This document shows positions 26,181 through 40,100 of a stretch of 64,000 nt of DNA, one piece after another. Every line of letters begins with the position of its first letter. Position 1 is the first letter of the stretch. Origin of the DNA: Fistularia commersonii (Eukaryota > Chordata > Actinopteri > Syngnathiformes > Fistulariidae); NCBI GenBank assembly GCA_037954325.1, contig JBBMNZ010000035.1:11059737-11123736 (forward strand), read 5' to 3'. Under the pieces are notes generated by a model. That model was not told the DNA's origin. It made no database searches and saw nothing but the letters and a program-made list of their open reading frames with translations. The position numbers were made by a program, and so were the translations under genes.

Positions 26181-29100
26181 TGATTAGGAGTGGCAATAAC
26201 TTTTGAATTTCATCAAGCTGGTTTCTGCTGTTGAAATATGTTGTTTAGGACGTGATTCTGCACAATATATGTCAAATTTAGTGTAATCCCTTCACAGGTT
26301 CACAAGATATAGCCATTCGTTCAAAAAGTACTTATCTAACCGAGTTGAAGCGTTTTTGATTAGGAGTGGAAATAACTTTTGAATTTCATCAAGCTGGTTT
26401 CTGCTGTTGAAATATGTTGTTAAGACATGATTCTGCACAATATAAGTCAAATTCATTGTAATCCAGCTACATTTTTGAAAGATTTAGCCATAGGGTCAAA
26501 ATGTGCTTATCACATCGAGTTGGAGCGTTTTTGATTAGGAGTGGCAATAACTTTTGAATTTCATCAAGCTGGTTTCTGCCTGTTGAAATATGTTGTTTAG
26601 GACATGATTCTGCACAATATATGTCAAATTTAGCGTAATCCCTTCACAGGTTCACAAGATATAGCCATTCGTTCAAAAAGTGCTTATCTCACTGAGTTGA
26701 AGCGTTTTTGATTAGGAGTGGCAATAACTTTTGAATTTCATCAAGCTGGTTTCTGCTGTTGAAATATGTTGTTTAGGACATGATTCTGCACAATATAAGT
26801 CAAATTCAGTGTAATCCAGCAACAAGTTTGAAAGATATAGCCATAGGGTCAAAAAGCGCTTATCTCACCGAGTTGAAGCGTTTTTGATTAGGAGTGGCAA
26901 TAACTTTTGAATTATATCAAGCTGGTTTCTGCTGTTGAAATATGTTGTTTAGGACGTGATTCTGCACAATATATGTCAAATTTAGTGTAATCCCTTCACA
27001 GGTTCACAAGATATAGCCATTCGTTCAAAAAGTTCTTATCTCACCGAGTTGAAGCGTTTTTGATTAGGAGTGGCAATAACTTTTGAATTTCATCAAGCTG
27101 GTTTCTGCTGTTGAAATATGTTGTTTAGGACATGATTCTGCACAATATAAGTCAAATTCAGTGTAATCCAGCAACAAGTTTGAAAGACATAGCCATAGGG
27201 TCAAAAAGCGCTTATCTCACCGAATTGAAGCGTTTTTGATTAGGAGTGGCAATAACTTTTGAATTATATCAAGCTGGTTTCTGCTGTTGAAATATGTTGT
27301 TTAGGACGTGATTCTGCACAATATATGTCAAATTTAGTATAATCCCTTCACAGGTTCACAAGATATAGCCATTCGTTCAAAAAGTGCTTATATCACCGAG
27401 TTGAAGCGTTTTTGATTAGGAGTGGCAATAACTTTTGAATTTCATCAAGCTGGTGTCTGCCGTTGAAATATGTTGTTTAGGACATGATTTTGCACAATAT
27501 ATGTCAAATTTAGTGTAATCCCTTCACAGGTTCACAAGATATAGCCATTCGTTCAAAAAGTGCTTATCTCACCGAGTTGAAGCGTTTTTGATTAGGAGTG
27601 ATAATAACTTTTGAATTTCATCAAGCTGGTTTCTGCTGTTGAAATATTTTGTTTAGGACATGATTCTGCACAATATAAGTCAAATTTAGTGTAATCCAGC
27701 GACAAGTTTGAAAGATATAGCCATAGGGTCAAAAAGCTCTTATCTCATCGAGTTGGAGCGTTTTTGATTAGGAGTGGCAATAACTTTTTAATTTTATCAA
27801 GCTGTTTTTTTCTGTTGAAATATGTTGTTTAGGACATGATTCTGCACAATATATGTCAAATTTACTGTAATCCCTTCACAGGTTCACAAGATATAGCCAT
27901 AGGGTCAAAAAGTGCTTATCTCACCGAGTCGAAGCGTTTTTGATAAGGAGTGGCAATACCTTTTGAATTTCATCAAGCTGGTTTCTGCTGTTCAAATATG
28001 TTGTTTAGGACATGATTCTGCACAATGTAAGTCAAATTCAGTGTAATCCAGCTACATTTTTGAAAGATATAGCCATAGGGTCAAAAAGCGCTTATCTCAT
28101 AGAGTTGGAGCGTTTTTGATTAGGAGTGGCAATAACTTTGGAATTTCATCAAGCTGGTGTCTGCCGTTGAAATAGTTGTTTAGGTCATGATTTTGCACAA
28201 TAATTTCAAATGTTGTGTAATCCCTTCACAGGTTCACAAGATATAGCCATTTGTTCAAAAAGTGCTTATCTCACCGAGTTGAAGCGTCTTTGATTAGGAG
28301 TGGCAATAACTTTTGAATTTCATCAAGCTGGTTTCTGCTGTTGAAATATGTTGTTTAGGACATGATTCTGCACAATATAAGTCAAATTCATTGTAATCCA
28401 GCAACATTTTTGAAAGATATAGCCATAGGGTCAAAATGTGCTTATCTCATCGAGTCGGAGCGTTTTTGATTAGGAGTGGCAATAACTTTTGAATTTCATC
28501 AAGCTGGTTTCTGCTGTTGAAATATGTTGTTTAGGACATGATTCTGCACAATATATGTCAAATTTAGTGTAATCCCTTCACAGGTTCACAAGATATAGCC
28601 ATTCGTTCAAAAAGTGCTTAAATCAACGAGTTGAAGCGTTTTTGATGAGGAGTGGCACTAACTTTTGAATTTCATCAAGCTGGTTTCTGCTGTTGAAATA
28701 TGTTGTTTAGGACATGATTCTGCACAATATAAGTCAAATTCAGTGTAATCCAGCAACAAGTTTGAAAGATATAGCCATAGGGTCAAAAAGGGCTTATCTC
28801 ACCGAGTTGAAGCGTTTTGGATTAGGAGTGGCAATAACTTTTGAATTTCATCAAGCTGGTTTCTGCTGTTGAAATATGTTGTTTAGGACGTGATTCTGCA
28901 CAATATATGTCAAATTTAGTGTAATCCCTTCACAGGTTCACAAGATATAGCCATTCGTTCAAAAAGTACTTATCTAACCGAGTTGAAGCGTTTTTGATTA
29001 GGAGTGGAAATAACTTTTGAATTTCATCAAGCTGGTTTCTGCTGTTGAAATATGTTGTTAAGAAATGATTCTGCACAATATAAGTCAAATTCATTGTAAT

Positions 29101-31280
29101 CCAGCTACATTTTTGAAAGATTTAGCCATTGGGTCAAAATGTGCTTATCTCATCGAGTTGGAGCGTTTTTGATTAGGAGTGGCAATAACTTTTGAATTTC
29201 ATCAAGCTGGTTTCTGCTGTTGAAATATGTTGTTTAGGACATGATTCTGCACAATATATGTCAAATTTAGTGTAATCCAGCAACAAGTTTGAAAGATATA
29301 GCCATAGGGTCAAAAAGTGCTTATCTCACCGAGTTGAAGCGTTTTTGATTAGGAGTGGCAATAACTTTTGAATTATATCAAGCTGGTTTCTGCTGTTGAA
29401 ATATGTTGTTTAGGACGTGATTCTGCACAATATATGTCAAATTTAGTGTAATCCCTTCACAGGTTCACAAGATATAGTCATTCGTTCAAAAAGTGCTTAT
29501 CTCACCGAGTTGAAGCGTTTTTGATTAGGAGTGGCAATAACTTTTGAATTTCATCAAGCTGGTTTCTGCTGTTGAAATATGTTGTTTAGGACATGATTCT
29601 GCACAATATAAGTCAAATTCAGTGTAATCCAGCAACAAGTTTGAAAGATATAGCCATAGGGTCAAAAAGCGCTTATCTCACCGAGTTGAAGCGTTTTTGA
29701 TTAGGAGTGGCAATAACTTTTGAATTATATCAAGCTGGTTTCTGCTGTTGAAATATGTTGTTTAGGACGTGATTCTGCACAATATATGTCAAATTTAGTG
29801 TAATCCCTTCACAGGTTCACAAGATATAGCCATTCGTTCAAAAAGTGCTTATATCACCGAGTTGAAGCGTTTTTGATTAGGAGTGGCAATAACTTTTGAA
29901 TTTCATCAAGCTGGTTTCTGCTGTTGAAATATGTTGTTTAGGACGTGATTCTGCACAATATATGTCAAATTTAGTGTAATCCCTTCACAGGTTCACAAGA
30001 TATAGTCATTCGTTCAAAAAGTGCTTATCTCACCGAGTTGAAGCGTTTTTGATTAGGAGTGGCAATAACTTTTGAATTTCATCAAGCTGGTTTCTGCTGT
30101 TGAAATATGTTGTTTAGGACATGATTCTGCACAATATAAGTCAAATTCAGTGTAATCCAGCAACAAGTTTGAAAGATATAGCCATAGGGTCAAAAAGCGC
30201 TTATCTCACCGAGTTGAAGCGTTTTTGATTAGGAGTGGCAATAACTTTTGAATTATATCAAGCTGGTTTCTGCTGTTGAAATATGTTGTTTAGGACGTGA
30301 TTCTGCACAATATATGTCAAATTTAGTGTAATCCCTTCACAGGTTCACAAGATATAGCCATTCGTTCAAAAAGTGCTTATATCACCGAGTTGAAGCGTTT
30401 TTGATTAGGAGTGGCAATAACTTTTGAATTTCATCAAGCTGGTGTCTGCCGTTGAAATATGTTGTATAGGACATGATTCTGCACAATATATGTCAAATTT
30501 AGTGTAATCCCTTCACAGGTTCACAAGATATAGCCATTCGTTCAAAAAGTGCTTATCTCACCGAGTTGAAGCGTTTTTGATTAGGAGTGATAATAACTTT
30601 TGAATTTCATCAAGCTGGTTTCTGCTGTTGAAATATTTTGTTTAGGACATGATTCTGCACAATATAAGTCAAATTTAGTGTAATCCAGCAACAAGTTTGA
30701 AAGATATAGCCATAGGGTCAAAAAGCGCTTATCTCATCGAGTTGGAGCGTTTTTGATTAGGAGTGGCAATAACTTTTTAATTTTATCAAGCTGTTTTTTT
30801 CTGTTGAAATATGTTGTTTAGGACATGATTCTGCACAATATAAGTCAAATTTAGTGTAATCCAGCAACAAGTTTGAAAGATATAGCCATAGGGTCAAAAA
30901 GCGCTTATCTCATCGAGTTGGAGCGTTTTTGATTAGGAGTGGCAATAACTTTTTAATTTTATCAAGCTGTTTTTTTCTGTTGAAATATGTTGTTTAGGAC
31001 ATGATTCTGCACAATATATGTCAAATTTACTGTAATCCCTTCACAGGTTCACAAGATATAGCCATAGGGTCAAAAAGTGCTTATCTCACCGAGTCGAAGC
31101 GTTTTTGATAAGGAGTGGCAATACCTTTTGAATTTCATCAAGCTGGTTTCTGCTGTTCAAATATGTTGTTTAGGACATGATTCTGCACAATGTAAGTCAA
31201 ATTCAGTGTAATCCAGCTACATTTTTGAAAGATATAGCCATAGGGTCAAAAAGCGCTTATCTCATCGAGTTGGAGCGTTT
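26180..31280 (+). repeat. 29-mer higher-order repeat, 5,101 bp, copy 2
   Basis: Tandem partner of about 21,080-26,180, at a constant 5,101 bp shift and with no length drift. In stretches compared by eye I saw no differences, making this one of the youngest duplications in family A, or an assembly artefact. It carries the same internal three-monomer duplication (markers 'tagtcattcg' at 29,475 and 30,003, 528 bp apart). It also has the same pair of adjacent 'aactttttaattttatcaag' monomers near 30,770 and 30,945. The right edge is where 31,300 reads 'aactttggaatttc' with 'gtgtctgccg' while 26,200 reads 'aacttttgaatttc' with 'gtttctgctg'. Confidence 0.9.
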
Positions 31281-31454
31281 TTGATTAGGAGTGGCAATAA
31301 CTTTGGAATTTCATCAAGCTGGTGTCTGCCGTTGAAATAGTTGTTTAGGTCATGATTTTGCACAATAATTTCAAATGTTGTGTAATCCCTTCACAGGTTC
31401 ACAAGATATAGCCATTTGTTCAAAAAGTGCTTATCTCACCGAGTTGAAGCGTCT

Positions 31455-33120
31455 TTGATTAGGAGTGGCAATAACTTTTGAATTTCATCAAGCTGGTTTC
31501 TGCTGTTGAAATATGTTGTTTAGGACATGATTCTGCACAATATAAGTCAAATTCAGTGTAATCGAGCAACAAGTTTGAAAGATATAGCCATAGGGTCAAA
31601 AAGCGCTTATCTCACCGAGTTGAAGCGTTTTTGATTAGGAGTGGCAATAACTTTTGAATTTCATCAAGCTGGTTTCTGCTGTTGAAATATGTTGTTTAGG
31701 ACGTGATTCTGCACAATATATGTCAAATTTAGTGTAATCCCTTCACAGGTTCACAAGATATAGCCATTCGTTCAAATAGTACTTATCTAACCGAGTTGAA
31801 GCGTTTTTGATTAGGAGTGGAAATAACTTTTGAACTTCATCAAGCTGGTTTCTGCTGTTAAAATATGTTGTTTAGGACATGATTCTGAACAATATATGTC
31901 AAATTTAGTGTAATCCCTTCACAGGTTCACAAGATATAGCCATTCGTTCAATAAGTGCTTATCTCATCGAGTTGAAGCATTTTTGATTAGGAGTGATAAT
32001 AACTTTTGAATATCATTCAGCTGGTTTCTGCTGTTTAAATATGTTGTTTAGGACATGATTTTGCACAATATATGTCAAATTTAGTGTAAACCAGCAACAA
32101 TTTTGAAAGATATAGCCATAGGGTCAAAAAGTGCTTATCTCATCGAAGTGGAGCGTCTTCGAGTAGGAGTGGCAATAACTTTTGAATTTCATCAAGCTGG
32201 TGTCTGCTGTTGAAATATGTTGTTTAGGACATGATTCTGCACAATATATCAAATTTAGTGTAATCCCTTCACAGGTTCACAAGATATAGCCTTTTGTTCA
32301 AAAAGTGCTTATCTCACCGAGGTGAAGCGTTTTTGATTAGGAGTGATAATAACTTTTGAATTTCATTCAGCTGGTTTCTGCTGTTGAAATATGTTGTTAA
32401 GGACATGATTCTGCACAATATATGTCAAATTCAGTGTAATCCAGCTACAAGTTTGAAAGATGTAGCCATAGGGTCAAAAAGTGCTTATCTCACCGAGTTG
32501 AAGCGTTTTTGATTAGGAGTGGCAATAACTTTTGAATTTCATCAAGCTTGTTTCTGCTGTTGAAATATGTTGTTTAGGACATGATTTTGTACAATATATG
32601 TCATATTTAGTGTAATCCCTTCACAGGGTCACAAGATATAGCCATTCGTTCAAAAAGTGCTTATCTCACCGAGTTTAAGCGTTTTTGATTAGGAGAGGCA
32701 ATAACTTTTGAATTACATCAAGCTGGTTTCTGCTGTTGAAATATGTTGTTCAGGACATGATTCTGCACAATATATGTCATATTTAGTGTAATCCCTTCAC
32801 AGGTTCACAAGATATAGCCATTCGTTCAAAAAGTGCTTATCTCACCGAGTTGAAGCGTTTTTGATTAGGAGAGGCAATAACTTTTGAATTTCATCAAGCT
32901 GGTTCCTGCTGTTTAAATATGTTGTTTAGGACATGATTCTGCCACAATATATGTCAAATTTAGTGTAATCCAGCTAGAATTTTGAAAGATATAGCCATAG
33001 GGTCAAAAAGTGCTTATCTCATCGAGTTGGAGCGTTTTTGATTAGGAGTGGCAATAACTTTTGAATTTCATCAAGCTGGTTTCTGCTGTTGAAATATGTT
33101 GTTTAGGACATGATTCTGCA
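31455..33120 (+). repeat. Segmental satellite block (about 9.5 monomers), copy near the centre
   Basis: This divergent part of family A is repeated at about 43,410-45,080 with a shift of about 11,955 bp. Markers are 'gtgtaatcgagcaacaag' near 31,557, 'gaacttcatcaagctgg' near 31,832, 'gaatatcattcagctgg', 'gtaaaccagcaacaattttg', 'gaagtggagcgtcttcgag' (32,155 with 44,110), 'gccttttgttc', 'gattttgtacaatatatgtc' and 'ggttcctgctgtttaaat'. Many monomers here carry private changes, which suggests an older or less homogenised segment than the neighbouring 29-mer. Confidence 0.85.
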
Positions 33121-33636
33121 CAATATAAGTCAAATTCATTGTAATCCAGCGACATTTTTGAAAGATATAGCCATAGGGTCAAAATGTGCTTATCTCATCG
33201 AGTTGGAGCGTTTTTGATTAGGAGTGGCAATAACTTTTGAATTTCATCAAGCTGGTTTCTGCTGTTGAAATATGTTGTTTAGGACATGATTTTGCACAAT
33301 ATATGTCAAATTTAGTGTAATCCCTTCACAGGTTCACAAGATATAGCCATTCGTTCAAAAAGTGCTTATCTCAACGAGTTGAAGCGTTTTTGATTAGGAG
33401 TGGCAAAAACTTTTGAATTTCATCAAGCTGGTTTCTGCTGTTGAAATATGTTGTTTAGGACATGATTCTGCACAATATAAGTCAAATTCAGTGTAATCCA
33501 GCAACAAGTTTGAAAGATATAGCCATAGGGTCAAAAAGGGCTTATCTCACCGAGTTGAAGCGTTTTGGATTAGGAGTGGCAATAACTTTTGAATTTCATC
33601 AAGCTGGTTTCTGCTGTTGAAATATGTTGTTTAGGA
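33120..33636 (+). repeat. Family A monomers between two duplicated blocks
   Basis: About three monomers of alternating type 2 and type 1 resemble the 23.28-23.75 kb stretch: 'ccagcgacatttttg', then a type 1 monomer with 'cttatctcaacgag', then a type 2 monomer with 'aaaagggcttatctc' and 'gcgttttggattagg' (33,538 here, 23,689 there). One monomer has 'gtggcaaaaactttt' for 'gtggcaataactttt'. Nothing other than satellite is present. Confidence 0.8.
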
Positions 33637-35376
33637 CGTGATTCTGCACAATATATGTCAAATTTAGTGTAATCCCTTCACAGGTTCACAAGATATAGCC
33701 ATTCGTTCAAAAAGTACTTATCTAACCGAGTTGAAGCGTTTTTGATTAGGAGTGGAAATAACTTTTGAATTTCATCAAGCTGGTTTCTGCTGTTGAAATA
33801 TGTTGTTAAGACATGATTCTGCACAATATAAGTCAAATTCATTGTAATCCAGCTACATTTTTGAAAGATTTAGCCATAGGGTCAAAATGTGCTTATCTCA
33901 TCGAGTTGGAGCGTTTTTGATTAGGAGTGGCAATAACTTTTGAATTTCATCAAGCTGGTTTCTGCTGTTGAAATATGTTGTTTAGGACATGATTCTGCAC
34001 AATATATGTCAAATTTAGTGTAATCCCTTCACAGGTTCACAAGATATAGCCATTCGTTCAAAAAGTGCTTATCTCACCGAGTTGAAGCGTTTTTGATTAG
34101 GAGTGGCAATAACTTTTGAATTTCATCAAGCTGGTTTCTGCTGTTGAAATATGTTGTTTAGGACATGATTCAGCACAATATAAGTCAAATTCAGTGTAAT
34201 CCAGCAACAAGTTTGAAAGATATAGCCATAGGGTCAAAAAGCGCTTATCTTACCGAGTTGAAGCGTTTTTGATTAGGAGTGGCAATAACTTTTGAATTAT
34301 ATCAAGCTGGTTTCTGCTGTTGAAATATGTTGTTTAGGACGTGATTCTGCACAATATAAGTCAAATTTAGTGTAATCCCTTCACAGGTTCACAAGATATA
34401 GCCATTCGTTCAAAAAGTGCCTATCTCACCGAGTTGAAGCGTTTTTGATTAGGAGAGGCAATAACTTTTGAATTTCATCAAGCTGGTTTCTGCTGTTGAA
34501 ATATGTTGTTTAGGACATGATTCTGCACAATATAAGTCAAATTCAGTGTAATCCAGCAACAAGTTTGAAAGATATAGCCATAGGGTCAAAAAGCGCTTAT
34601 CTCACCGAGTTGAAGCGTTTTTGATTAGGAGTGGCAATAACTTTTGAATTTCATCAAGCTGGTGTCTGCCGTTGAAATATGTTGTTTAGGACATGATTCT
34701 GCACAATATATGTCAAATTTACTGTAATCCCTTCACAGGTTCACAAGATATAGCCATAGAGTCAAAAAGTGCTTATCTCACTGAGTTGAAGCGTTTTTGA
34801 TAATGAGTGGCAATAACTTTTGAATTTCATCAAGCTGGTTTCTGCTGTTGAAATATGTTGTTTAGGACATGATTCTGCACAATATATGTCAAATTTAGTG
34901 TAATCCCTTCATAGGTTCACAAGATATAGCCATTCGTTCAAAAAGTGCTTATCTCACCGAGTTGAAGCGTTTTTGATTAGGAGTGGAAATAACTTTTGAA
35001 TTTCATCAAGCTGGTTTCTGCTGTTGAAATATGTTGTTTAGGACATCATTCTGCAAAATATAAGTTAAATTCAGTGTAATCCAGCAACAAGTTTGAATGA
35101 TATAGCCCTAGGGTCAAAAAGCGCTTATCTCATCGAGTTGGAGCGTTTTTGATTAGGAGTGGAAATACCTTTTGAATTTCATCAAGCTGGTTTTTGCTGT
35201 TTAAATATGTTGTTTAAGACATGATTCTGCACAATACATGTCAAATTTAGTGTAATCCCTTCACAGGTTCACAAGATATAGCCATTCGTTCAAAAAGTGC
35301 TTATCTCAACGAGTTGAAGCGTTTTTGATTAGGAGTGATAATAACTTTTGAATTTCATCAAGCTGGTTTCTGCCGT
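33636..35376 (+). repeat. 10-mer higher-order repeat, 1,759 bp, copy 1
   Basis: Variants recur 1,759 bp apart: 'tacttatctaacc' at 33,716 and 35,475, and 'gattcagcacaatataag' at 34,171 and 35,930. Also shared are 'cttatcttaccgag', 'gattaggagaggcaataac', the 'gtgtctgccg' monomer with 'catagagtc', 'ttcataggttcac', 'ggacatcattctgcaaaat' and 'cacaatacatgtc'. Differences are few: 'gtgcctatctc' near 34,418 against 'gtgcttatctc' near 36,177, 'gtttgaatgatatag' near 35,092 against 'gtttgaaagatatag' near 36,851, and 'gtttttgctg' near 35,189 against 'gtttctgctg'. Confidence 0.88.
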
Positions 35377-37135
35377 TGAAATATGTTGTTTAGGACGTGA
35401 TTCTGCACAATATATGTCAAATTTAGTGTAATCCCTTCACAGGTTCACAAGATATAGCCATTCGTTCAAAAAGTACTTATCTAACCGAGTTGAAGCGTTT
35501 TTGATTAGGAGTGGAAATAACTTTTGAATTTCATCAAGCTGGTTTCTGCTGTTGAAATATGTTGTTAAGACATGATTCTGCACAATATAAGTCAAATTCA
35601 TTGTAATCCAGCTACATTTTTGAAAGATTTAGCCATAGGGTCAAAATGTGCTTATCTCATCGAGTTGGAGCGTTTTTGATTAGGAGTGGCAATAACTTTT
35701 GAATTTCATCAAGCTGGTTTCTGCTGTTGAAATATGTTGTTTAGGACATGATTCTGCACAATATATGTCAAATTTAGTGTAATCCCTTCACAGGTTCACA
35801 AGATATAGCCATTCGTTCAAAAAGTGCTTATCTCACCGAGTTGAAGCGTTTTTGATTAGGAGTGGCAATAACTTTTGAATTTCATCAAGCTGGTTTCTGC
35901 TGTTGAAATATGTTGTTTAGGACATGATTCAGCACAATATAAGTCAAATTCAGTGTAATCCAGCAACAAGTTTGAAAGATATAGCCATAGGGTCAAAAAG
36001 CGCTTATCTTACCGAGTTGAAGCGTTTTTGATTAGGAGTGGCAATAACTTTTGAATTATATCAAGCTGGTTTCTGCTGTTGAAATATGTTGTTTAGGACG
36101 TGATTCTGCACAATATAAGTCAAATTTAGTGTAATCCCTTCACAGGTTCACAAGATATAGCCATTCGTTCAAAAAGTGCTTATCTCACCGAGTTGAAGCG
36201 TTTTTGATTAGGAGAGGCAATAACTTTTGAATTTCATCAAGCTGGTTTCTGCTGTTGAAATATGTTGTTTAGGACATGATTCTGCACAATATAAGTCAAA
36301 TTCAGTGTAATCCAGCAACAAGTTTGAAAGATATAGCCATAGGGTCAAAAAGCGCTTATCTCACCGAGTTGAAGCGTTTTTGATTAGGAGTGGCAATAAC
36401 TTTTGAATTTCATCAAGCTGGTGTCTGCCGTTGAAATATGTTGTTTAGGACATGATTCTGCACAATATATGTCAAATTTACTGTAATCCCTTCACAGGTT
36501 CACAAGATATAGCCATAGAGTCAAAAAGTGCTTATCTCACTGAGTTGAAGCGTTTTTGATAATGAGTGGCAATAACTTTTGAATTTCATCAAGCTGGTTT
36601 CTGCTGTTGAAATATGTTGTTTAGGACATGATTCTGCACAATATATGTCAAATTTAGTGTAATCCCTTCATAGGTTCACAAGATATAGCCATTCGTTCAA
36701 AAAGTGCTTATCTCACCGAGTTGAAGCGTTTTTGATTAGGAGTGGAAATAACTTTTGAATTTCATCAAGCTGGTTTCTGCTGTTGAAATATGTTGTTTAG
36801 GACATCATTCTGCAAAATATAAGTTAAATTCAGTGTAATCCAGCAACAAGTTTGAAAGATATAGCCCTAGGGTCAAAAAGCGCTTATCTCATCGAGTTGG
36901 AGCGTTTTTGATTAGGAGTGGAAATACCTTTTGAATTTCATCAAGCTGGTTTCTGCTGTTTAAATATGTTGTTTAAGACATGATTCTGCACAATACATGT
37001 CAAATTTAGTGTAATCCCTTCACAGGTTCACAAGATATAGCCATTCGTTCAAAAAGTGCTTATCTCAACGAGTTGAAGCGTTTTTGATTAGGAGTGATAA
37101 TAACTTTTGAATTTCATCAAGCTGGTTTCTGCCGT
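35376..37135 (+). repeat. 10-mer higher-order repeat, 1,759 bp, copy 2
   Basis: Tandem partner of the preceding block. The junction can be placed within about 20 bp. At 35,361-35,400 the sequence reads 'ctgccgttg' (as at the right end of the unit near 37,130) and then 'ttaggacgtgattc' (as at the left end near 33,630), whereas 37,130-37,160 reads 'ctgccgttg' and then 'ttaggacatgattc'. The crossover therefore lies between about 35,375 and 35,395. It joins two different monomers in register, the signature of an unequal exchange between misaligned but phase-matched monomers. Confidence 0.88.
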
Positions 37136-40100
37136 TGAAATATGTTGTTTAGGACATGATTCTGCACAATATATGTCAAATTTAGTGTAATCCCTTCACA
37201 TGTTCACAAGATATAGCCATTCGTTCAAAAAGTGCTTATCTCACTGAGTTGAAGCGTTTTTGATTATGAGTGGCAATAACTTTTGAATTTCATCAAGCTG
37301 GTTTCTGCTGTTGAAATATGTTGTTTAGGACATGATTCTGCACAATATATGTCAAATTTAGTGTAATCCCTTCACAGGTTCACAAGATATAGCCATTCGT
37401 TCAAAAAGTGCTTATCTCACCGAGTTGAAGCGTTTTTGATTAGGAGTGGAAATAACTTTAGAATTTCATCAAGCTGGTGTCTGCTGTTGAAATATGTTGT
37501 TTAGGACATGATTCAGCAAAAACAAGTTAAATTCAGTGTAATCCAGCAACAAGTTTGAAAGATATAGCCCTAGGGTCAAAAAGCGCTTATCTCATCGAGT
37601 TGGAGCGTTTTTGATTAGGAGTGGATATAACTTTTGAATTTCATCAAGCTGGTTTCTGCTGTTTAAATATGTTGTTTCGGACATGATTCTGCACAATATA
37701 TATCAAATTTAGTGTAATCCTTTCACAGGTTCACAAGATATAGACATTTGTTCAAAATGTGCTTATCTCACCGAGTTGAAGCGTTTTTGATAAGGAGTGA
37801 AAATAAATTTTGAATTTCATCAAGCTGGTTTCTGCTGTTGAAATATGTTGTTAAGGACATGATTCTGCACAATATAAGTAAAATTCATTGTAATCCAGCT
37901 ACATTTTTGAAAGATATAGCCATAGGGTCAAAATGTGCTTATCTCATCGAGTTGGAGCGTTTTTGATTAGGAGTGGCAATAACTTTTGAATTTCATCAAG
38001 CTGGTTTCTGCTGTTGAAATATTTTGTTTAGGACATGATTCTGCACAATATAAGTCAAATTTAGTGTAATCCAGAAACAAGTTTGAAAGATATAGCCATA
38101 GGGTCAAAAGCGCTTATCTCATCGAGTTGGAGCGTTTTTGATGAGTAGTGGCAATAATTTTTAATTTTATCAAGCTGTTTTTTTCTGTTGAAATATGTTG
38201 TTTAGGACATGATTCTGCACAATATATGTCAAATTTACTGTAATCCCTTCACAGGTTCACAAGATATAGCCATAGGGTCAAAAAGTGCTTATCTCACCGA
38301 GTCAAAGCGTTTTTGATAAGGAGTGGCAATACCTTTTGAATTTCATCAAGCTGGTTTCTGCTGTTGAAATATGTTGTTTAGGACATGATTCTGCACAATG
38401 TAAGTCAAATTCAGTGTAATCCAGCTACATTTTTGAAAGATATAGCCATAGGGTCAAAAAGTGCTTATCTCATGGAGTTGGAGCGTTTTTGATTAGGAGT
38501 GGCAATAACTTTTGAATTTCATCAAGCTGGTGTCTGCCTTGAAATATGTTGTTTAGGTCATGATTTTGCACAATAATTTCAAATGTTGTGTAATCCCTTC
38601 ACAGGTTCACAAGATATAGCATTTCGTTCAAAAAGTGCTTATCTCACCGAGTTGAAGCGTTTTGGATTAGGAGTGGCAATAACTTTTGAATTTCATCAAG
38701 CTGGTGTCTGCCGTTGAAATATGTTGTTTAGGACATGATTCTGCACAATATATGTCAAATTTAGTGTAATCCCTTAACAGGATCACAAGATACCATTCGT
38801 TCAAAAAGTGCTTATCTCACGGAGTTGAAGCGTTTTTTATTAGGAGTGGCAATACCTTTTGAATTTCATCAAGCTGGTTTCTGCTATTGAAATATGTTGT
38901 TTAGGACATGATTCTGCACAATATATGTCAAATTTAGTGTAATCCCTTCACAGGTTCACAAGATATTGCCATTCGTTCAATAAGTGCTTATCTCACCGAG
39001 TTGAAGCGTTTTTGATTAGGAGTGATAATAACTTTTGAATTTCATCAAGCTGGTGTCTGCCGTTGAAATATGTTGTTTAGGACATGATTCTGCACAATAT
39101 ATGTCAAATTTACTGTAATCCCTTCACAGGTTCACAAGATATAGCCATAGAGTCAAAAAGTGCTTATCTTACTGAGTTGAAGCGTTTTTGATAATGAGTG
39201 GCAATAACTTTTGAATTTCATCAAGCTGGTTTCTGCTGTTGAAATATGTTGTTTAGGACATGATTCTGCACAATATATGTCAAATTTAGTGTAATCCCTT
39301 CATAGGTTCACAAGATATAGCCATTCGTTCAAAAAGTGCTTATCTCACCGAGTTGAAGCGTTTTTGATTAGGAGTGGAAATAACTTTTGAATTTCATCAA
39401 GCTGGTTTCTGCTGTTGAAATATGTTGTTTAGGACATCATTCTGCAAAATATAAGTTAAATTCAGTGTAATCCAGCAACAAGTTTGAAAGATATAGCCCT
39501 AGGGTCAAAAAGCGCTTATCTCATCGAGTTGGAGCGTTTTTGATTAGGAGTGGAAATACCTTTTGAATTTCATCAAGCTGGTTTCTGCTGTTTAAATATG
39601 TTGTTTAAGACATGATTCTGCACAATACATGTCAAATTTAGTGTAATCCCTTCACAGGTTCACAAGATATAGCCATTCGTTCAAAAAGTGCTTATCTCAA
39701 CGAGTTGAAGCGTTTTTGATTAGGAGTGGCAATAACTTTTGAATTTCATCAAGCTGGTTTCTGCTGTTGAAATATGTTGTTTAGGACATGATTCTGCACA
39801 ATATAAGTCAAATTCAGAGTAATCCAGCAACAAGTTTGAAAGATATAGCCATAGGGTCAAAAAGGGCTTATCTCACCGAGTTGAAGCGTTTTGGATTAGG
39901 AGTGGCAATAACTTTTGAATTTCATCAAGCTGGTTTCTGCTGTTGAAATATGTTGTTTAGGACGTGATTCTGCACAATATATGTCAAATTTAGTGTAATC
40001 CCTTCACAGGTTCACAAGATATAGCCATTCGTTCAAAAAGTACTTATCTAACCGAGTTGAAGCGTTTTTGATTAGGAGTGGAAATAACTTTTGAATTTCA

